DNA from: Corynebacterium lemuris
GTDB lineage: Bacteria > Actinomycetota > Actinomycetes > Mycobacteriales > Mycobacteriaceae
Length of the DNA: 64,000 nt
Direction: 5' to 3'
Assembly: GCF_024919295.1 (NCBI RefSeq)
Contig: NZ_JANWTC010000012.1
Coordinates: 1-64,000, forward strand
Position numbers and translations under genes: made by a program. Shown here piece by piece: positions 28,723 through 39,116 of this stretch. The notes beneath the pieces are model-generated. The model did no database searches and was not told the origin of the DNA. It was given only the letters and a program-made list of their open reading frames with translations. Numbering within the stretch: position 1 is the first letter of the stretch; the number at the start of each line of letters is the position of its first letter.

Positions 28723-29063
28723 CCATTCTCCATCCCGCGGCTGTGGCGCTGGAGGGGCGACTCCAATACCTACCCCCACTTCCCTGGGGACGGGCCCGCC
28801 CTCTGCGGGCTGTGACCAGCCATTTCCGAGTGTCACCTGGGGTTGTCTCCGGGTGCGGAAGCCCGGTCGCCAGGCTCGTGCACGTGTCGCGGGGAGTGGA
28901 AACTCGTGCCCGCTGAGGGTCAGGGCCCGCGTGTTTTCCCTGGGGAATGCGCGGACAGAGGGGTTGTCGGGGTGGGGCATCTGCAATTGAAGCGCTATTG
29001 TCATCTCGGAACGATAACGCCATGATCACAATCCCGCATAGGGAAACGACGGAAGAAGATTCA

Positions 29064-29810
29064 ATGCGACTGACGGCTCAGCGGGCTCCCCGAGGAAAAC
29101 ATCGCAAGATCACCACCTCGCAGACCAAGGGGCGCGTGGCACTGGTGGCCGTGGCCGCCAGCGCGGTCTCCTCGGCCGGGATCGGTGGGGCTACTGCCGC
29201 CACGCTGCAGGCCCAGGATGAGGCCCCGGCATCTATGGAGGTCACCACCGTCGATGTAGAGCTGGCCGCCAATGACGCCGCCTTGTCCTTCGATGCGACG
29301 CAGGTGGCACCGCAGATCTTGGCGATCCCGGAGTATAAGCCGGTAGCCAACGTCGACGAGCAGTTGGACAAGGCGGTGGAATACGCCGTCGAACGTACCG
29401 AGGCTGACCGTGCCGCCCGTGCGCCCTCCGTGGTCAAGCCGGCCGAGGGCATCTTCACCTCGGATTTCGGTATGCGCTGGGGAAGTCTGCACCAAGGTAT
29501 TGACATCGCCAACGCGGTGGGCACCCCCATTCTCGCAGCCATGGGAGGCACCGTCATTGACTCCGGTCCGGCCTCCGGTTTCGGCCAGTGGATCCGCATC
29601 CAGCACGACGATGGCTCCATTGCCGTCTACGGACACATGGAAACCCTCGACGTCAGCGTCGGTGAGCAGGTCACCGCCGGCCAGAAGATCGCCGGCATGG
29701 GTAACCGAGGATTTTCCACCGGGTCCCACCTGCATTTTGAGCTCTACCCCACCGGCAGCGGCGCCGTCGACCCTGCCCCCTGGTTCGCCCAGCACGGCAT
29801 CACCTTCTAA
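29064..29810 (+). CDS. M23-family (LytM-type) peptidase, secreted (second copy)
   Basis: 248 aa: signal segment (GRVALVAVAASAVSSAGIGG), a variable region, then an M23 domain with HQGIDIAN and HLHFEL zinc motifs. The coiled-coil segment is shorter than in the paralog at 11505-12344. ATG 29064 has GGAAGAAG upstream. It lies about 340 bp after a CopR-type box on the same strand, so copper induction is possible. Role in wall remodelling is inferred from the family. Confidence 0.88.
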   Translation: MRLTAQRAPRGKHRKITTSQTKGRVALVAVAASAVSSAGIGGATAATLQAQDEAPASMEVTTVDVELAANDAALSFDATQVAPQILAIPEYKPVANVDEQLDKAVEYAVERTEADRAARAPSVVKPAEGIFTSDFGMRWGSLHQGIDIANAVGTPILAAMGGTVIDSGPASGFGQWIRIQHDDGSIAVYGHMETLDVSVGEQVTAGQKIAGMGNRGFSTGSHLHFELYPTGSGAVDPAPWFAQHGITF

Positions 29811-29812
29811 CC
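29541..29812 (+). repeat. Near-identical tract shared with 12075-12346
   Basis: Second copy of the identical 3' end of the M23 genes; see the entry at 12075. Confidence 0.85.
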
Positions 29813-30170
29813 TCCCCACCCCCGAGAACACCCGTCCTTAGTCCCCAGCCCACTCCGGGGTCTGGATGATAGACACGGTCCAGGTCATCGCTGACTGTGG
29901 GCCGGTCTGAATGCTCGCCCCGGGAGAGTTGCGGGGACTGTTGATCTTCACACTGCTGGAGGCTCAGGGGGAATCTTCGGGTTGATCCCCGGGCATAGCG
30001 CTGGCCGTTGACGTCACGGCTCCAGAAAACCGCCCACCGATACAGGGCACGATCGATGCGCGTATTGCTTTAGCTGCTGCCGGTGACGAGACAGTGATGG
30101 GTGTGGTCATGACCACCAGCTTCCGGCTTCTGCCCCTGTGACCGGTGGTATCCCTGTTCCGAACGTGCAT
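29811..30170. other. Intergenic stretch left of the IS21-type element
   Basis: No recognisable gene. A + strand frame near 30000-30140 (VDVTAPENRPPIQGTIDARI) looks protein-like but has no start, no ribosome site and no family I recognise. It may be a relic interrupted by the insertion. Confidence 0.35.
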
Positions 30171-30266
30171 TTTGAAGCAGCGTGGTGACGATAGTGAAGC
30201 GCCGGGGTGAGCATCGTGAAGCGGTGCTCACCCCGGTGTTTGATCATCACTTCGGTGTCCGGCGGG

Positions 30267-31025
30267 TTACCTGACCATGGTCGGTGAGAGTCTCATGTTC
30301 GGCCCGTCCAGGCTGATGATCTCCGCCCCACAGACAAGACGGTTGAGCAGGGACTCAGCGACGACCTTGTCCGCCATGGAGGTGTACCACTCCTCCGGGT
30401 TGAACTGGGAGGTCACCAACGTCGATCCCCGGCCTTCCCGCGCGGACAGGATATTGAACAGCATGTTCGCGGTGTCCGGGCTGATCGGGGTGGTGAGGAA
30501 ATCATCCAGGACCAGCAGATCCGTGGTGGTGATCTGAGTGACGAACTGCAGACGCTTCGGATCGTGATAATCCATCACCGCCAGCTGCGCGGCCAGGTCA
30601 TCGGTCCTAAAGAATCGGGCGGTGTAGTCACGCCGGCACGCCGCATTGAGCAGCGCCAGGGCGAGGTAGGTCTTGCCTACGGAGGACTTGCCCAGGATGA
30701 TGACGTTGCTGGCCTTGGCCACCCATTGACAGCTGCCCAGCCGTGTCGTTAACTCACGGCTGAGGTTGCGATCTGGTCGGTAGTCGATGTCTTCTACGCA
30801 GGCATCGGGGTGTGGTGATCTGGATGCCTTGAGTAGTTTCTCAACACGACGCTCCGCCCGGGCCGTGACCTCTTTGTCCAACGCGAACGCGATCTTCTGG
30901 GAGAAGGTCCACTCATCAAAGTCGGCGTTGTTGGCGATATCGATGACCGTCTGACCGAAGGCGGTCATCCGAAGTTTGGTGAAGGTGTCCAGCCACGTGT
31001 CATCCAGGTGGAGGTTCGGATCCAT
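30267..31025 (-). CDS. istB: IS21-family helper ATPase IstB
   Basis: 252-aa AAA+ protein. Walker A is GKSSVGKT (mid-protein) and Walker B LLVLDDF. Its ATG shares one base with the istA stop (TGATG), so translation is coupled. IstB selects target DNA for IstA. Intact. Confidence 0.92.
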   Translation of the reverse strand: MDPNLHLDDTWLDTFTKLRMTAFGQTVIDIANNADFDEWTFSQKIAFALDKEVTARAERRVEKLLKASRSPHPDACVEDIDYRPDRNLSRELTTRLGSCQWVAKASNVIILGKSSVGKTYLALALLNAACRRDYTARFFRTDDLAAQLAVMDYHDPKRLQFVTQITTTDLLVLDDFLTTPISPDTANMLFNILSAREGRGSTLVTSQFNPEEWYTSMADKVVAESLLNRLVCGAEIISLDGPNMRLSPTMVR

Positions 31026-32668
31026 CACTTCGATTCCTCCTTGTGGTCGCTGGTGTCTGTTCCGGTGAGGGCTTCCAGGCTGAACTGGCCGGCCCCGCCG
31101 AGTAGCCCACCACGGTCACCGTGCCACTGCGGTGGTGGTGTAGAACGTGCATGAGCCCGCGGCGTAGGGGTGGTCGCCGGTCGTGTCGCCTGATCGCTAC
31201 GGACCGCGGCCATCATGTTCTTCACCGCGGTGTACGAGATCGCCCGACGACGGGTGGCATCGCCGACCAGTCGGAGGCAGGCCGCCTCGAGGATGGGCTT
31301 GTTGTCGCCTTTACCCATGGCGAGGATGTTGCGGGCCGGCAGATACGCCTGAGCGACAATCGGTCGCGACGCCAGGAGATCAGCGATCGCCGTTCTCGTA
31401 TGCGGACCCACACGTGAGGCCTGGGTGAGGAAATACTCCGAGGACCACAGATTGTTCGGATTCTCCATCCCCGGTGGGCAGTGGACCACATCGGTGACAT
31501 ACGCCCCGCGTTGCGTGCCCACCGTGTGCGTGGCGATGGTGGCGCCAGCGGCGAAAACTTCCAGCTGATCGCCGCGGATACGCACGTCCACGGTGTCGCC
31601 GACATGCTGATAGGGAACGGAGTAGTGCACGGTGGCGATCGTGATGTGCCAGTCCGGGGCCACCTTGGATTTCTTCCACACCGTCGGCAGGAAAGGCTCC
31701 TGTGGCAACTGTGCCAACAGCTCGGCTTCGGCTTCCTGGAAGATCTGGCGACGGGAGACAGGCTGCTCCCTAAACGGAGTGCGGTCGTTGATCGCCTCGA
31801 CCGCTGCCCGCAGGGCCGTGTTGAGATCGTCGAGGTTGCTGAACTCCCGGTCCGCGAGTCGGCGGATCGCCCAGTTGGTGACGACCTTGACCCCGGATTC
31901 CACATTGCCCTTGTCCTTGGGGCGCACCGGCCGGGTGGGAAGCGCGGCGGTGTTGTAGTGGGTAAGGAACTCCTCATAAGCGGTGTTGACCCTACGTGCC
32001 TTGTCCCCGGTGCGGATGGCATTCGACGCGGTGGAGGCATTATCCGGCACGATGACCTCAGCCACACCCCGGAAGTACTCGAAGGCGTGGCGGTGGGCGG
32101 CCAGCCAGTTCGGTTGACGTTCATCAACGCACCCGTAGGCAAAGACCATGCCGGAGTACGGCAAGGTGGCGACGAACACGCTGATGCTGGTGGCCCGGCG
32201 GGTGACGGAGTCGATGATGCGCATCTTTGTTCCTGCCCAGTCGACCTGCATCGTATGGCCCGGGATGTGCTGGATCCGGGCGGTGAGCCCACGAACGGAG
32301 ACTTCCTGGCCCACGAGCTGGCGGAACCGCTCGTAGCTGTAGTGGCGCAAGCCCCCCGCTGGCAGGGTCAGATAGTCGGCCCACAGAACGTTCAGGGGTG
32401 TCTTCTTGCGTCCGGTCCGGGCGGCGATGACGGTGTCCATGTCGATGGGGACGAATTCCCCGGCCACGGTCATCCGCCCGTCGCCGACCAGGACATGAAG
32501 GTCGTCGTCATGCAATCCCTCGAGTTGGGCGTGGGTGGTGATGTGGTGGTGATCGAGGGCTTTTCCGGCTTTGGCGATGGTGGCGTGCGCGGCACCGCAG
32601 CGAGCCTGGATTTCTCGGTAGGAACTGCCCGCCAGGAGCAGTCGCATGATCAACCGGTAGTTGGTCAC
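31025..32668 (-). CDS. istA: IS21-family transposase IstA
   Basis: About 547 aa: N-terminal HTH (LLLAGSSYREIQARCGAAHATI), an rve catalytic core (MQVDWAGTKM; VPDNAST; KDKGNVESGV) and a C-terminal beta-barrel. GTG 32668 with AAAGGA upstream is preferred to the longer frame. No frameshift, so probably functional. Confidence 0.92.
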   Translation of the reverse strand: MTNYRLIMRLLLAGSSYREIQARCGAAHATIAKAGKALDHHHITTHAQLEGLHDDDLHVLVGDGRMTVAGEFVPIDMDTVIAARTGRKKTPLNVLWADYLTLPAGGLRHYSYERFRQLVGQEVSVRGLTARIQHIPGHTMQVDWAGTKMRIIDSVTRRATSISVFVATLPYSGMVFAYGCVDERQPNWLAAHRHAFEYFRGVAEVIVPDNASTASNAIRTGDKARRVNTAYEEFLTHYNTAALPTRPVRPKDKGNVESGVKVVTNWAIRRLADREFSNLDDLNTALRAAVEAINDRTPFREQPVSRRQIFQEAEAELLAQLPQEPFLPTVWKKSKVAPDWHITIATVHYSVPYQHVGDTVDVRIRGDQLEVFAAGATIATHTVGTQRGAYVTDVVHCPPGMENPNNLWSSEYFLTQASRVGPHTRTAIADLLASRPIVAQAYLPARNILAMGKGDNKPILEAACLRLVGDATRRRAISYTAVKNMMAAVRSDQATRPATTPTPRAHARSTPPPQWHGDRGGLLGGAGQFSLEALTGTDTSDHKEESK

Positions 32669-33086
32669 GGTTGAAGGTCCTTTCAGGTTCCCACACGACC
32701 GGGTTGTCGTGCGGTACCTGAAAGTCTGCGGCCTACGTCCGTTTAGCGCTTCACGAAGCTCACCATCGTGCTTCACGATGGTCACCACGGCGCTTCAAAC
32801 TATCCGTTCCTAACAGTATCCCCGCGGAGGTCCGAGCGTCGGTCCTTCTTTTGGACCTGTCGCAAAAGCATGCCGCCACTCGCTCGATAGAGCAACGCAG
32901 GGAATGTCTTCGGGGTGTACTCAGTTTTTCTCCGGCCTCCAGTGGAGGAGCTTGGCAGTACCGGGCTTTGCCCCATTATCGGGGAATGATCTTGTCCCCA
33001 GGGCTATCATTGCCGGGTTGTTTCATGGCCACTGTCCGGGCTCCACAGCCTCTCCAGGGACGTCAGACTAGTCCCTCAAGCTGCCA

Positions 33087-34706
33087 TCATGCGGGTTCGT
33101 CAGACGCAGCAAGGGCGAGCGTCTCGTCGACGTAGAAAGGTGGTGACGGAATCTGCCTTGAGGAGATACCTCCATGACCCCGTCTTCTCCTGAGCCAGTT
33201 GACGAGATCAGAAACCAGCGGCCACGCAAGAGCCAATAACGCGAGAACCAACATGGGCGTATCCCCCATTCGCGCGTACGGCGTCAAGCCAGTATGAAGT
33301 GGAACAGTTGCCGTCAGTAGTTCGCTTGTGCTCAAGTCACTGAGTTGTGACACTGTTCCGTCGGGCTGGATGATGGCCGAGTACCCGGTAGGGGCAGCTT
33401 GGAGAACTGTGCGGCCAAACTCGCTGGCACGCATCCGGGACGCGGCCACTTCAATGGCGGGTACTTCCTCGGTCACAAATGATGCGGCGTTAGTCGGGGC
33501 GAGCAGCAGCTGCCCACCATTGCGGACGGCGTCGGCAACCCGGTCGGCGAAGAACACCTCATAAGAAATGACGATCCCCAGTCGTGGTGCCTCGCTGGGA
33601 TCGAGCACCGCCGGGCCCTCGCCGATAATGGCGTCGCGGGGGATAAACCGTGCGTCGTCACTGAGTCGTTCAATCAGGTTGCGCATGGGGAGATACTCGC
33701 CGAATGGCACACGGTGGTGCTTCTCATAGCGTCCCGACCGGGTGCCGTCTGGTCCCCATAATATGGATGCGTTCCGGAAATGCTCACCGTCGGACTCGGT
33801 AATACCGACCACGACGTTCGTGTCGAGCTGGCGGGCCAGCTCGGCAAAAGATGCATCAACAACCGTCCCATCGACCGTCTCGTCGACATTGGCGACGTTT
33901 TCGGGCAGCAGAACCAGATCAGGGTCCCCAGTGATGTCTCCGGCAGCTTGTAAATGCCGGCGGGTGGTATCAAACGGATCGGTATTGACCGCGCGAAGCC
34001 CGCGGGGGCCACCACCCTGCACGAGGACGACCTTCAGGGTGTCTTCTACCGCATCATCGACGATCGCCGGCGCGAACCCCGGGACAGCGAGTACCACAAC
34101 AATTGCGACTACGGATAGGCCACGGGCTCGTCGCGGCTCGAGAATGACAGCGGCAACTACGGCCCCGGCAACTGCAGCCAGCGCGGTCGCCAGGAGAGTC
34201 CCACCCAGGGGTGCTGCAGCCATAAACGGACCGTCGGCCTGGCTGTATCCGAAAGCAGGAAGCGGAAAACCACCGAATGGGAACCGGTGTTGCACCGCTT
34301 CCAGCATCACCAGGGCAGCAGGGGTGAGCAGCCACCAGACAGGCCAGCGACGGCGAAAAGCTGGCTCGCTAGAAGATACCGCGGCAACCAGCATTAATAA
34401 CAGCGTCTGGATGGCAACAACAGCAACGTATCCGGCAGTATTAAAGTCGGTGAGCCAACGCAGAGCAAGAGCGTAGTGGACCACCCCGCCCAGCACACCG
34501 AGCCACAGACGGTTGCGGAGGGGTTGACCTGCCAGCGCCAATATGAATATAGCCACACCTACCGGGAACAGCACCCACCAACCCCGTGGGGGCAGCGCCA
34601 GCCACCACGCGACCGCGGCCCCCACCATGAGCGCGGAATGGCTGGCCAATCTACGTCCGTTAGTACCCGCTATCTCCCGGGAAATCCGGGACGTCCTCGT
34701 ACCCAC
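33087..34706 (-). CDS. Apolipoprotein N-acyltransferase-like protein with Ser in place of the catalytic Cys
   Basis: About 539 aa: six or more membrane helices, then a nitrilase-fold domain. The catalytic Glu (LLPENVAN) and Lys (YEKHHRVPFGEYLP) are present. The nucleophile position, normally Cys in a (I/F)CYE-type motif, is Ser (GIVISYEVFF; codon at 33564-33566). The active enzyme N-acylates lipoproteins; here activity is doubtful or altered. It follows the cytochrome c maturation genes. The 3' tail is polar and uncommon. Start uncertain: GTG 34706 or ATG 34787. Confidence 0.8.
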   Translation of the reverse strand: MGTRTSRISREIAGTNGRRLASHSALMVGAAVAWWLALPPRGWWVLFPVGVAIFILALAGQPLRNRLWLGVLGGVVHYALALRWLTDFNTAGYVAVVAIQTLLLMLVAAVSSSEPAFRRRWPVWWLLTPAALVMLEAVQHRFPFGGFPLPAFGYSQADGPFMAAAPLGGTLLATALAAVAGAVVAAVILEPRRARGLSVVAIVVVLAVPGFAPAIVDDAVEDTLKVVLVQGGGPRGLRAVNTDPFDTTRRHLQAAGDITGDPDLVLLPENVANVDETVDGTVVDASFAELARQLDTNVVVGITESDGEHFRNASILWGPDGTRSGRYEKHHRVPFGEYLPMRNLIERLSDDARFIPRDAIIGEGPAVLDPSEAPRLGIVISYEVFFADRVADAVRNGGQLLLAPTNAASFVTEEVPAIEVAASRMRASEFGRTVLQAAPTGYSAIIQPDGTVSQLSDLSTSELLTATVPLHTGLTPYARMGDTPMLVLALLALAWPLVSDLVNWLRRRRGHGGISSRQIPSPPFYVDETLALAASDEPA

Positions 34707-34854
34707 TGCAGTACCAGGTCTCACCGGAGAGCACGATCTTTTCTGGACCGCTGATGAGCCGTGAACAGGAACAATCCTTCCAGCCATCCACCGCAACTTT
34801 CAATGCTTTTCCGCGTCTCTGAAGGTGTCCACCCGACTGCTGATGAAGCCAGAT

Positions 34855-35883
34855 TTAGTTCAGGCCAGCGTAGGAATGCAGACCAGAGACCACCAGGTTG
34901 ACGAAAAACAGGTTGAAGATCATCGTGGCCAAGGCCAGAATATTGATCCACGCGGCCTTGTGATCACGCCACCCGGCCGTGGCCCGGGCGTGCAAGTAGG
35001 CGGCATAGAGCACCCAGGAGATAAAGGAGGCGGTCTCCTTCGGATCCCACCCCCAGAACCGGCCCCAGGCAGCTTCCGCCCAGATCGCCCCCAGGACAAT
35101 GCCCAGACCCAGCACCGGCAACGTGATGATGGCGGACTTGTAGGCCAGGGCATCCAACTTTTTCGCACTCGGCAGCGGCTTGGCCACAGCCCCGAAGAAG
35201 CCGCGCTCCGCACCCTTGGGTTGCCAGATGCGCAGCAGGTAGAGCAGGGAGGCGATACCCGACACGATGCCGATCGCCGCGCCCAGAGACACGGTGGAGA
35301 CATGGACGGGCAACCAGTAGGATTGCAGGGCAGGCACCACCGGGGCGGAGTCGGAGTAGAGGCTGGTGCCGGCGAAGAACAGCAGGACGAGGACGGGGAC
35401 CAGCAGCCAGGGCCACATGCTGCGCCATTCGCGGCGCTGAATGGCCAGGGCTGCGGCCATGACCGCCAGCACACAGATCATGGAGATGTACTCGTACATG
35501 TTGCCCAGCGGGAAGCGATCAGTGGCTAAGCCCCGCAGGACCACCGACATCAGGTGGACCACTGCACCCAACCAGACCAGCATCTGGGTCATGCCGCCGA
35601 ATTTATGGGCGGAAGCCTCCCGGGCAGCAAATTGCTCATCGCTGAGCGGGGAATCCTCGGCGACGTCCCCCGTGGAGCGGTCACTGAGGTCAGCAGTACC
35701 GCTACCGGCGCCCACGGCGGCATATTCGGGGTGTGGGATGTCTTCGCGGGCCCGTCGGGCATCGATGACCCCCTGCATTTTCACGTAGTGCACGAGGGAG
35801 AGCACCAGGGCGAGCAGGTAGATCACGAACGCGGTCTGGAAGGCGGTATCGGAGAAGACGGACAGAGTCTGATTAACAGGCAT
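34855..35883 (-). CDS. ccsB: System II cytochrome c biogenesis protein CcsB/CcsA-type (heme delivery)
   Basis: About 342 aa, polytopic, with the WWD heme-handling motif (WGRFWGWDPKETASFISW) in the C-terminal half. In actinobacteria this protein and ResB form the cytochrome c synthetase. It starts at ATG 35883, 36 bp after resB, in the order tlpA-ccdA-resB-ccsB. Confidence 0.93.
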   Translation of the reverse strand: MPVNQTLSVFSDTAFQTAFVIYLLALVLSLVHYVKMQGVIDARRAREDIPHPEYAAVGAGSGTADLSDRSTGDVAEDSPLSDEQFAAREASAHKFGGMTQMLVWLGAVVHLMSVVLRGLATDRFPLGNMYEYISMICVLAVMAAALAIQRREWRSMWPWLLVPVLVLLFFAGTSLYSDSAPVVPALQSYWLPVHVSTVSLGAAIGIVSGIASLLYLLRIWQPKGAERGFFGAVAKPLPSAKKLDALAYKSAIITLPVLGLGIVLGAIWAEAAWGRFWGWDPKETASFISWVLYAAYLHARATAGWRDHKAAWINILALATMIFNLFFVNLVVSGLHSYAGLN

Positions 35884-35919
35884 CAATGGATGAAGTCCTT
35901 ATCGCTTAAAGGGCGGGTG

Positions 35920-37599
35920 TTACTGACGGGGGGTCGTGACCAGCACGGGGATGTTCTCCTCGGCCTCCTCATCGATGTCGTCCGGATCGGGCAGGCCGAG
36001 CAGGTCACGGTGGAGCCGGTCGAACTCCCCACCCCAGCCGGCACGGTCGGTGCGGGCCAGGCCACCCATCTCCACAACTGTGGCGGTGCCGTCAGCAGAA
36101 GGTCGCAGACGGATCCAGATCCGCCGGCGCTTGATGACCAGTGAGCCGATCAGGGAGGACAGCATGAGCACGGTGGTCACCAGCACCCAGGGTTGGAAGG
36201 GGTCGTGGCTGATCTGGAAGTTGGCGAATTCACTGGCCCCGTCGAAGGCGACGGTCGTCCCGTCATCCAGGGTCACCTCCTCGCCCTGCAGGAGGTTGAC
36301 CCGTTCGATCTTCTGCAACTGTCCGTTGCTGATCAGGGTGGGATCGAGTTCGAAGATCGACTGGGAGCGCCCGGTATCCAGACCCGCATCACCGCGGTAG
36401 ATGTCAATGGCCACCGCTGGGTCGCGCATCGCTGGAAACGCGGAGGTCAATAGTTGACCGTTGTCCCCGCCCCACTCGGCGGTGGGGGCAAAGAGGCCTT
36501 CCAGGGCGATCTGGTTCTGGCGACGGTCATAAATGTCGGGGTACATCCCTGCCGGCGGATCAAACCGCATGGCCCCAGAGGACAGGAAGAAGACCGGATC
36601 CTCCGGGCCGAACTGCAGGGTCTGCGTGCGGGATTCCCCGTTGGGCCAGGTGACGGTGAAAGTCGGGGCATAGCCGTGGCCCATGAGGTAGATGCGGTCG
36701 CCTGCCACCCGCAGGGGGTGGTTGACCTGCAGCTGGTAGTCGGTCCACTCCTCCTTGGGCTTAAGAATGTCCTCACCGATGGCATAGGAGATATTGGAGG
36801 TGAACATCTCCGCCTGCCCGTTGGGCAGGTAATCAGCCGCGAAGTCATGCGCATCGAAGCAAAACGTGGTCAACCCTGTGCCATCGAAAGTCGGACCGGC
36901 CCGGAAGGAGTCGAAGTTCGCGGTGGAGGTGTTACAGAACTCGGTGCTCTGCTCGATCGGCGGGGTCTCGTAGTTGCCGGATTCGGTGACGATGATAACC
37001 ATGCCCTCGTAGTAGACCATCCGGCCGGCAGCGATCGTGACGAGCATGCCCACCAGGGACAGGTGGAAGATCAGGTTGGCCAGCTCGCGGGTGTATCCGC
37101 GCTCCGCCGCCAGGGAAAACACCCCGGCCCGGTCCTTGTCCGGGGTGTATTCAGCGACTTTCCACCGCTTGAGCAGCCCCCGGGCCTCACGGGTGAGCTG
37201 GTCCATCGGCTTGTCGACGGTGCCCGTGGCGTGCAGCGGCAGGCGCTCCAGCCGCTTCGGCGCGCGCGCCGGTGGGGTTTTCATCGCCTTATAGTGCTCC
37301 CAGGACCGGGGCAGGATGCAGCCGATCAGGGAGAGGGTCAACAGCATGAAGATGGCGTTGAACCAGGTGGATTCGAAGACGTCGAACAGTTGTAGTTGGT
37401 CGTAGATCTCGGCGAGCCGGCCGTTGTCGGCAATATAGTCGGCGACGTTGCCCTCATTGAGGCTGCGTTGGGGCAACACGGTACCGGGGATCGCGGCGAT
37501 CGCCAGGACGAACAGCAGCACCAGGGCGGTGCGCATGCTGGTCAGCCAGTGCCAGGCTTTCTTCGGATACGTTCCTACGGTGCGCATCAGGGGGGTCAT
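35920..37599 (-). CDS. resB: System II cytochrome c biogenesis protein ResB
   Basis: About 559 aa with three N-terminal helices, a large external domain and a last helix (WVLVTTVLMLSSLIGSLVI), as in ResB/Ccs1. The ATG at 37599 has AAAGGAA upstream. Together with CcsB it holds and ligates heme to apocytochrome c outside the membrane. Confidence 0.93.
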   Translation of the reverse strand: MTPLMRTVGTYPKKAWHWLTSMRTALVLLFVLAIAAIPGTVLPQRSLNEGNVADYIADNGRLAEIYDQLQLFDVFESTWFNAIFMLLTLSLIGCILPRSWEHYKAMKTPPARAPKRLERLPLHATGTVDKPMDQLTREARGLLKRWKVAEYTPDKDRAGVFSLAAERGYTRELANLIFHLSLVGMLVTIAAGRMVYYEGMVIIVTESGNYETPPIEQSTEFCNTSTANFDSFRAGPTFDGTGLTTFCFDAHDFAADYLPNGQAEMFTSNISYAIGEDILKPKEEWTDYQLQVNHPLRVAGDRIYLMGHGYAPTFTVTWPNGESRTQTLQFGPEDPVFFLSSGAMRFDPPAGMYPDIYDRRQNQIALEGLFAPTAEWGGDNGQLLTSAFPAMRDPAVAIDIYRGDAGLDTGRSQSIFELDPTLISNGQLQKIERVNLLQGEEVTLDDGTTVAFDGASEFANFQISHDPFQPWVLVTTVLMLSSLIGSLVIKRRRIWIRLRPSADGTATVVEMGGLARTDRAGWGGEFDRLHRDLLGLPDPDDIDEEAEENIPVLVTTPRQ

Positions 37600-37692
37600 G
37601 GTGTTCCTTTTCCAGTCCGCGGCCCACACCAGGGGGTGGTGGCTGCGGGGTAGGGATGTCAGTCGGGGGCCGGTGAGGTGAGCGGCCAGGTG

Positions 37693-38505
37693 CTAGATCA
37701 AGGTGGCGCCGTATTCGACGGTCCACTGGCGCACAAAGTTGATGAAATACGCCCACGCCCCGCTGGCCAGGGCAATGCCCACCAGGATCATGAGCACCCC
37801 GCCGAACATCTGGATCTTCCGGGAATGACGGCGCAGCCAACCAACCGTGCGCATGGCCCGGGCCGAGCCAAAGGCCATGAGAAGAAACGGCAGGCCCAGT
37901 CCCAGGCAGTAGCCGATGATGAGGATGACCCCGCGCACAGCGGTCATGCCCTCGGTGCCGGCGGACACGGAGATGATCGCCGCCAGGGTGGGCCCCAGGC
38001 ACGGCGTCCACCCCAAGGCGAAGACTCCCCCCAGCAGCGGGGCACCCAACCAGGTGGACCATTTCTTCGGGGCCATCCGGGTGTCGCGTTGCAGGGCGGG
38101 CACCATGCCCATGAACGCCAGGCCCATGAGAATGGTGATCACCCCGCCGATGCGCATGAGAATCTCGGCGTTGAGGGTAAGCAGGCTGATCGCCCCGAAG
38201 ACAGTGACGGTGGCCAGCACAAAGACGATCGTGAAGCCGAGGATGAACAACCCGGCCGCACCGGCTACCGCCCACTGGCGTTTGGTGACCACCGCACCCC
38301 GCTGGGCGTCGTAGTCAACCTCCCCGCCGACCACACTGGCCAGATACGACATGTACCCGGGCACCAGGGGTACGACGCACGGGGAGGCGAACGAAATCAG
38401 ACCTGCAGCTGCCGCAGCCAGGATGCCGATCATCAGCGGCCCGGTGGCCGCGGCGTCAGCGAACTGCTGGCCGATCGCCCACTGGGCCATCACATCAACG
38501 GTCAT
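37693..38505 (-). CDS. ccdA: CcdA thiol-electron transporter
   Basis: 270 aa, six or more helices. The two redox cysteines are in [13 protein letters not shown] and [12 protein letters not shown], the CcdA/DsbD-gamma signature. It overlaps the tlpA-like gene by 4 bp. It moves reducing equivalents from cytosolic thioredoxin to the external TlpA/CcsX, keeping apocytochrome c thiols reduced. Confidence 0.94.
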   Translation of the reverse strand: MTVDVMAQWAIGQQFADAAATGPLMIGILAAAAAGLISFASPCVVPLVPGYMSYLASVVGGEVDYDAQRGAVVTKRQWAVAGAAGLFILGFTIVFVLATVTVFGAISLLTLNAEILMRIGGVITILMGLAFMGMVPALQRDTRMAPKKWSTWLGAPLLGGVFALGWTPCLGPTLAAIISVSAGTEGMTAVRGVILIIGYCLGLGLPFLLMAFGSARAMRTVGWLRRHSRKIQMFGGVLMILVGIALASGAWAYFINFVRQWTVEYGATLI

Positions 38506-39116
38506 GATGCGGGTGCCTCCTCGGCCAGCGGCAGGGCGACATCGAGGATGTCATCGGCGGTGACCTCGCGGAGGAAGACCGCGGCTGGGCGGTGGCTTCG
38601 GTCCAGGACGATGGTGGTGGGGATGACCGAGGTCGGCACCCCGCCGAGTGCCGCGGCGCTACGAAACGGTGGGTCGTAGATCGAGGGGTAGGTCACGCCA
38701 TTATCGGTGACGAAGTCCTGGGCGATGGTCTGGTTATAGTCGCGGACGTTGATCCCCAGCACCGTGCCCCCGAGGGGTTGGAGAGTCTCCTGGACAAGCT
38801 GCAGGTCATCGACTTCCGCCCGACAGGGTGCACACCACTGGCCCCAGGCGTTGAGGACAACGATCTCACCTGCAAAATCAGACAGGTTGATCTCCTCGTC
38901 CTCCGCCATGAGGGAGGGGCCGGAGAAGTCCGGCAGCGGGGCGCGTTCTTCTTCTGCGTAGAGGATTTCGGTCTGGCCTCCTGGTGAGTGGAACTGGAAG
39001 GTGCCCCCGACGGCGACGGCGTTTCGGGCACCATCGCCCGAGGAACAGGCCACCAGGGTCAGGGCGGTGAGCACCGCGGTAACCGCGGTCGCGGCCCTGC
39101 GGGACGTGCTCGACAT
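38502..39116 (-). CDS. TlpA/ResA-like thioredoxin lipoprotein
   Basis: 204 aa: lipoprotein signal with lipobox LTLVACSS and a thioredoxin fold with WCAPC. Start ATG 39116. It is the probable external reductant for cytochrome c assembly, fed by CcdA, and corresponds to the thiol-disulfide protein near copO in C. glutamicum. Confidence 0.9.
   Translation of the reverse strand: MSSTSRRAATAVTAVLTALTLVACSSGDGARNAVAVGGTFQFHSPGGQTEILYAEEERAPLPDFSGPSLMAEDEEINLSDFAGEIVVLNAWGQWCAPCRAEVDDLQLVQETLQPLGGTVLGINVRDYNQTIAQDFVTDNGVTYPSIYDPPFRSAAALGGVPTSVIPTTIVLDRSHRPAAVFLREVTADDILDVALPLAEEAPAS

Larger units (their letters stand above)
30171..32799. mobile_element. IS21-family insertion sequence (istA-istB)
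   Basis: Imperfect inverted ends of about 55 bp start TTTGAAGC at 30171 and end GCTTCAAA at 32799. They contain repeated GTGAAGC and GTGGTGA blocks, the multiple-repeat ends typical of IS21. Two overlapping genes on the minus strand encode the transposase and its ATPase helper. I could not find a clear target duplication. Confidence 0.88.

Noticed and set aside
31481-32674. Long + strand frame across istA
   Set aside because: Shadow of the transposase gene, which has HTH and catalytic motifs on the minus strand.
30160-32815. Target-site duplication for the IS21-type element
   Set aside because: Flanks show only loose similarity (TATCC..GTTCC on both sides at different offsets), so no duplication is claimed.
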